From positions 2,909,001 to 2,973,000 of the forward strand of contig OZ037765.1 of the NCBI GenBank assembly GCA_964035545.1: DNA of 64,000 bases, given 5' to 3'. Positions 62,335 to 64,000 of this stretch are shown here, in pieces (the first letter of the stretch is position 1; each line of letters opens with the position of its first letter). The DNA comes from Bugula neritina (Eukaryota; Bryozoa; Gymnolaemata; Cheilostomatida; Bugulidae). The notes below the pieces were generated by a model, which saw only the letters and a list, made by a program, of their open reading frames with translations, made no database searches and was not told where the DNA came from. Both the position numbers and the translations under genes were made by a program.

Positions 62335-64000
62335 CTTGAGTCTGAAAGAGGTTTATACCAGATGGTTAACCCACATCTGAAATAGTTTCAAAGAATCATG
62401 AAGCAGAGTTGATTGGTTTCTTTATCACACTAAAGCCATAAACATATTTTCATGACAACATCCCAAGTTCCTAGTTTGTTTTCAATAACATTTGTTAACC
62501 AAGATGTAGCAAGTTTCGTTTCGCTTATCTAGTTATTGCATGTGATTATTTAGAATTGGAATTAATGCTGGGTTGTTTCCTCAATTGTGCCCAACACCAC
62601 TGTGAAACCTTAAACCAAGTTTGACAAAATGACATTAAAATCTGTAAAATCAATTAGGCCTACTGATAACTCACACAATGAACATAGAGAAACTAGCAAA
62701 CATTGCTAACATACATTACAATACTAGATCTATTACGACAAAATGATTGTTGCAAGTGAAACTGCACTAATATGCAGAGGCAAATAAAGTTGACACTATA
62801 AAAATGCTAGTATTATAGTCACATATAAAATAAAACAAACAAAATTGAGTATACTAAATCTAAACTATTACCTTTATTTCTCTAGTGACCACAAGACTGA
62901 TAATAAAATGCGCAGTGAGTATAAGTAAAAATGAACTATTTTAATTTTGTATGTACTAATCATTTTGATACCAAAAGCCTACTGACAGCCCAGACAGCAG
63001 CAATAACTAGTGGAGAAAATTTATTACATTATTTAAAAGTGCATTGGTGGATTTGAATAGCCCAAATCTTTGCCAGCCAGTGACCAATGCTGACAGCAAT
63101 GTGGCAGTGAAGCAAGGCCACAAATAAACTGTGAAGGTATAAAGGCAACTTGAGAAGCATGGAATATGAGAAGCATCTTATTACATGATAGCATAGGCTA
63201 TACAAAGTAATGAAGAAAAAATTAGCCAAGATCTTGTTACACAAGAAGCGCTAACTTCAAAACATGAAAACTTTCATTTTTCACTGACAACGAATTTCAA
63301 TTACTTTCAGGATGGTTAATATCCTTCTTTTGAGCAGTAATCAACTGTGACTGTTCGGTTCAGTTCCAAAGACTTTTTTAGTTTGAAAAATCTCTAAATG
63401 ACATGCTCATAATAACTTAGTAAATAAAAGCTAGAACTTTATCACCTAGCACTATGTTTCTAAGTTGCTATTTGTGCTGAAAATACTCATTAAACTTAAT
63501 CCTATATTTCATCATTTCAGTGCAACAGCAATAGCTGTTGGTGGTTTGGACAAAAATCAAACCACTAGTTTGGTTGTAAGCCACAGTGAGTTATGATGAC
63601 AAGGAATTGTTTGCTCTTGTTACATAATATTATTTTGTATTGACTATAATAATCAGTAAAGAAAGTGCAATAGTAAACAAAGAAAGGGCAGAAGTTATGA
63701 GAACTAATTTTCAGAACAGACAGTATCTTTCTCTTTTTATTGTAGCTTTCTATAGAAAACTGGTGGTGTGATTAAGTAAGTAAAATCTAAGGCTCCTTAA
63801 AGCAATACAGCTGAGCAATTAGCATTTACAAGTAGCCAACGAGAAATGACTCAACATAAACATTGCGATGTATTATAGCTGCATATGCTACTGTAGAAAC
63901 TGGGGCATAGCATCTTGCATACACACATTCTTAGCAATGTTTGTGTGTATTCTGCGTAGGACAGTGCATTGGTAACACTTCTTATCAAAAGGCAGTAGAC
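62335..64000. other. Upstream region of the fourth SLC15 gene, no gene seen
   Basis: AT-rich DNA holding the promoter of the minus-strand SLC15 gene. I found no CACGTG box, no convincing exon and no repeat family. Short ORFs (for example 63029-63244) are Leu/Cys-rich low-information frames without splice or homology support. Confidence 0.5.

Overview
The window is nuclear DNA of an invertebrate animal. Genes are split by short GT-AG introns (about 0.1-3.8 kb), intergenic DNA is AT-rich, and there are long (TA)n tracts, tRNA-derived SINE-like repeats, a Ty3/Gypsy retrotransposon and DNA transposons. The proteins are metazoan. I favour a lophotrochozoan-type marine invertebrate, but nothing here fixes the phylum. 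All exon models below were built by hand from splice signals, reading-frame continuity and remembered family alignments. Every multi-exon model closes in frame.

Layout: (1) 1 to about 6480 holds most of a Ty3/Gypsy element: gag end, protease-RT, RNase H-integrase, then an extra zinc-finger/coiled-coil ORF. Pol is broken by a frameshift. (2) 6.8-26.5 kb holds three tandem head-to-tail genes for SLC15A3/A4-type (PHT) peptide/histidine transporters, each with 8 coding exons (618, 616 and 578 aa). The first two units end in a cut-off copy of the last exon of the neighbouring gene RABGGTB, so the duplication breakpoint lies inside that exon. (3) 26.5-30.3 kb, minus strand: RABGGTB, 5 exons, 334 aa. 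(4) 32.3-39.7 kb, plus strand: GLT1D1, 10 exons, 339 aa, with a 3.3-kb DNA transposon with very long terminal inverted repeats in intron 4. (5) 40.0-44.8 kb, minus strand: APEX2, 7 exons, 459 aa. Its intron 2 carries a minisatellite made of copies of its own 3' splice site. (6) 47.3-50.9 kb, minus strand: an unrecognised 3-exon gene of 207 aa. (7) 51.9-54.9 kb, minus strand: two adjacent, apparently intronless paralogues of 423 and 412 aa that I do not recognise. They look like two-repeat Tubby/scramblase-like proteins and are the best candidate for something undescribed. (8) 57.3-62.3 kb, minus strand: a fourth SLC15A3/A4-type gene (596 aa) with the same 8-exon structure. (9) 62.3-64 kb: nothing recognised.

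How the parts relate: the genes do not form one pathway. RABGGTB prenylates Rab GTPases, APEX2 repairs DNA, GLT1D1 is a GT4-fold glycosyltransferase, and the SLC15 proteins belong to endolysosomal transporters. SLC15A4 and GLT1D1 are also neighbours on human chromosome 12q24, so this may be old conserved microsynteny. The most informative contrast is between the SLC15 genes. The lone minus-strand gene keeps the ExxER glutamates and the TM4 lysine used for proton coupling. All three tandem copies have lost the first Glu (now Asn) and the TM4 Lys (now Cys, Ser or Arg), although their reading frames are intact.
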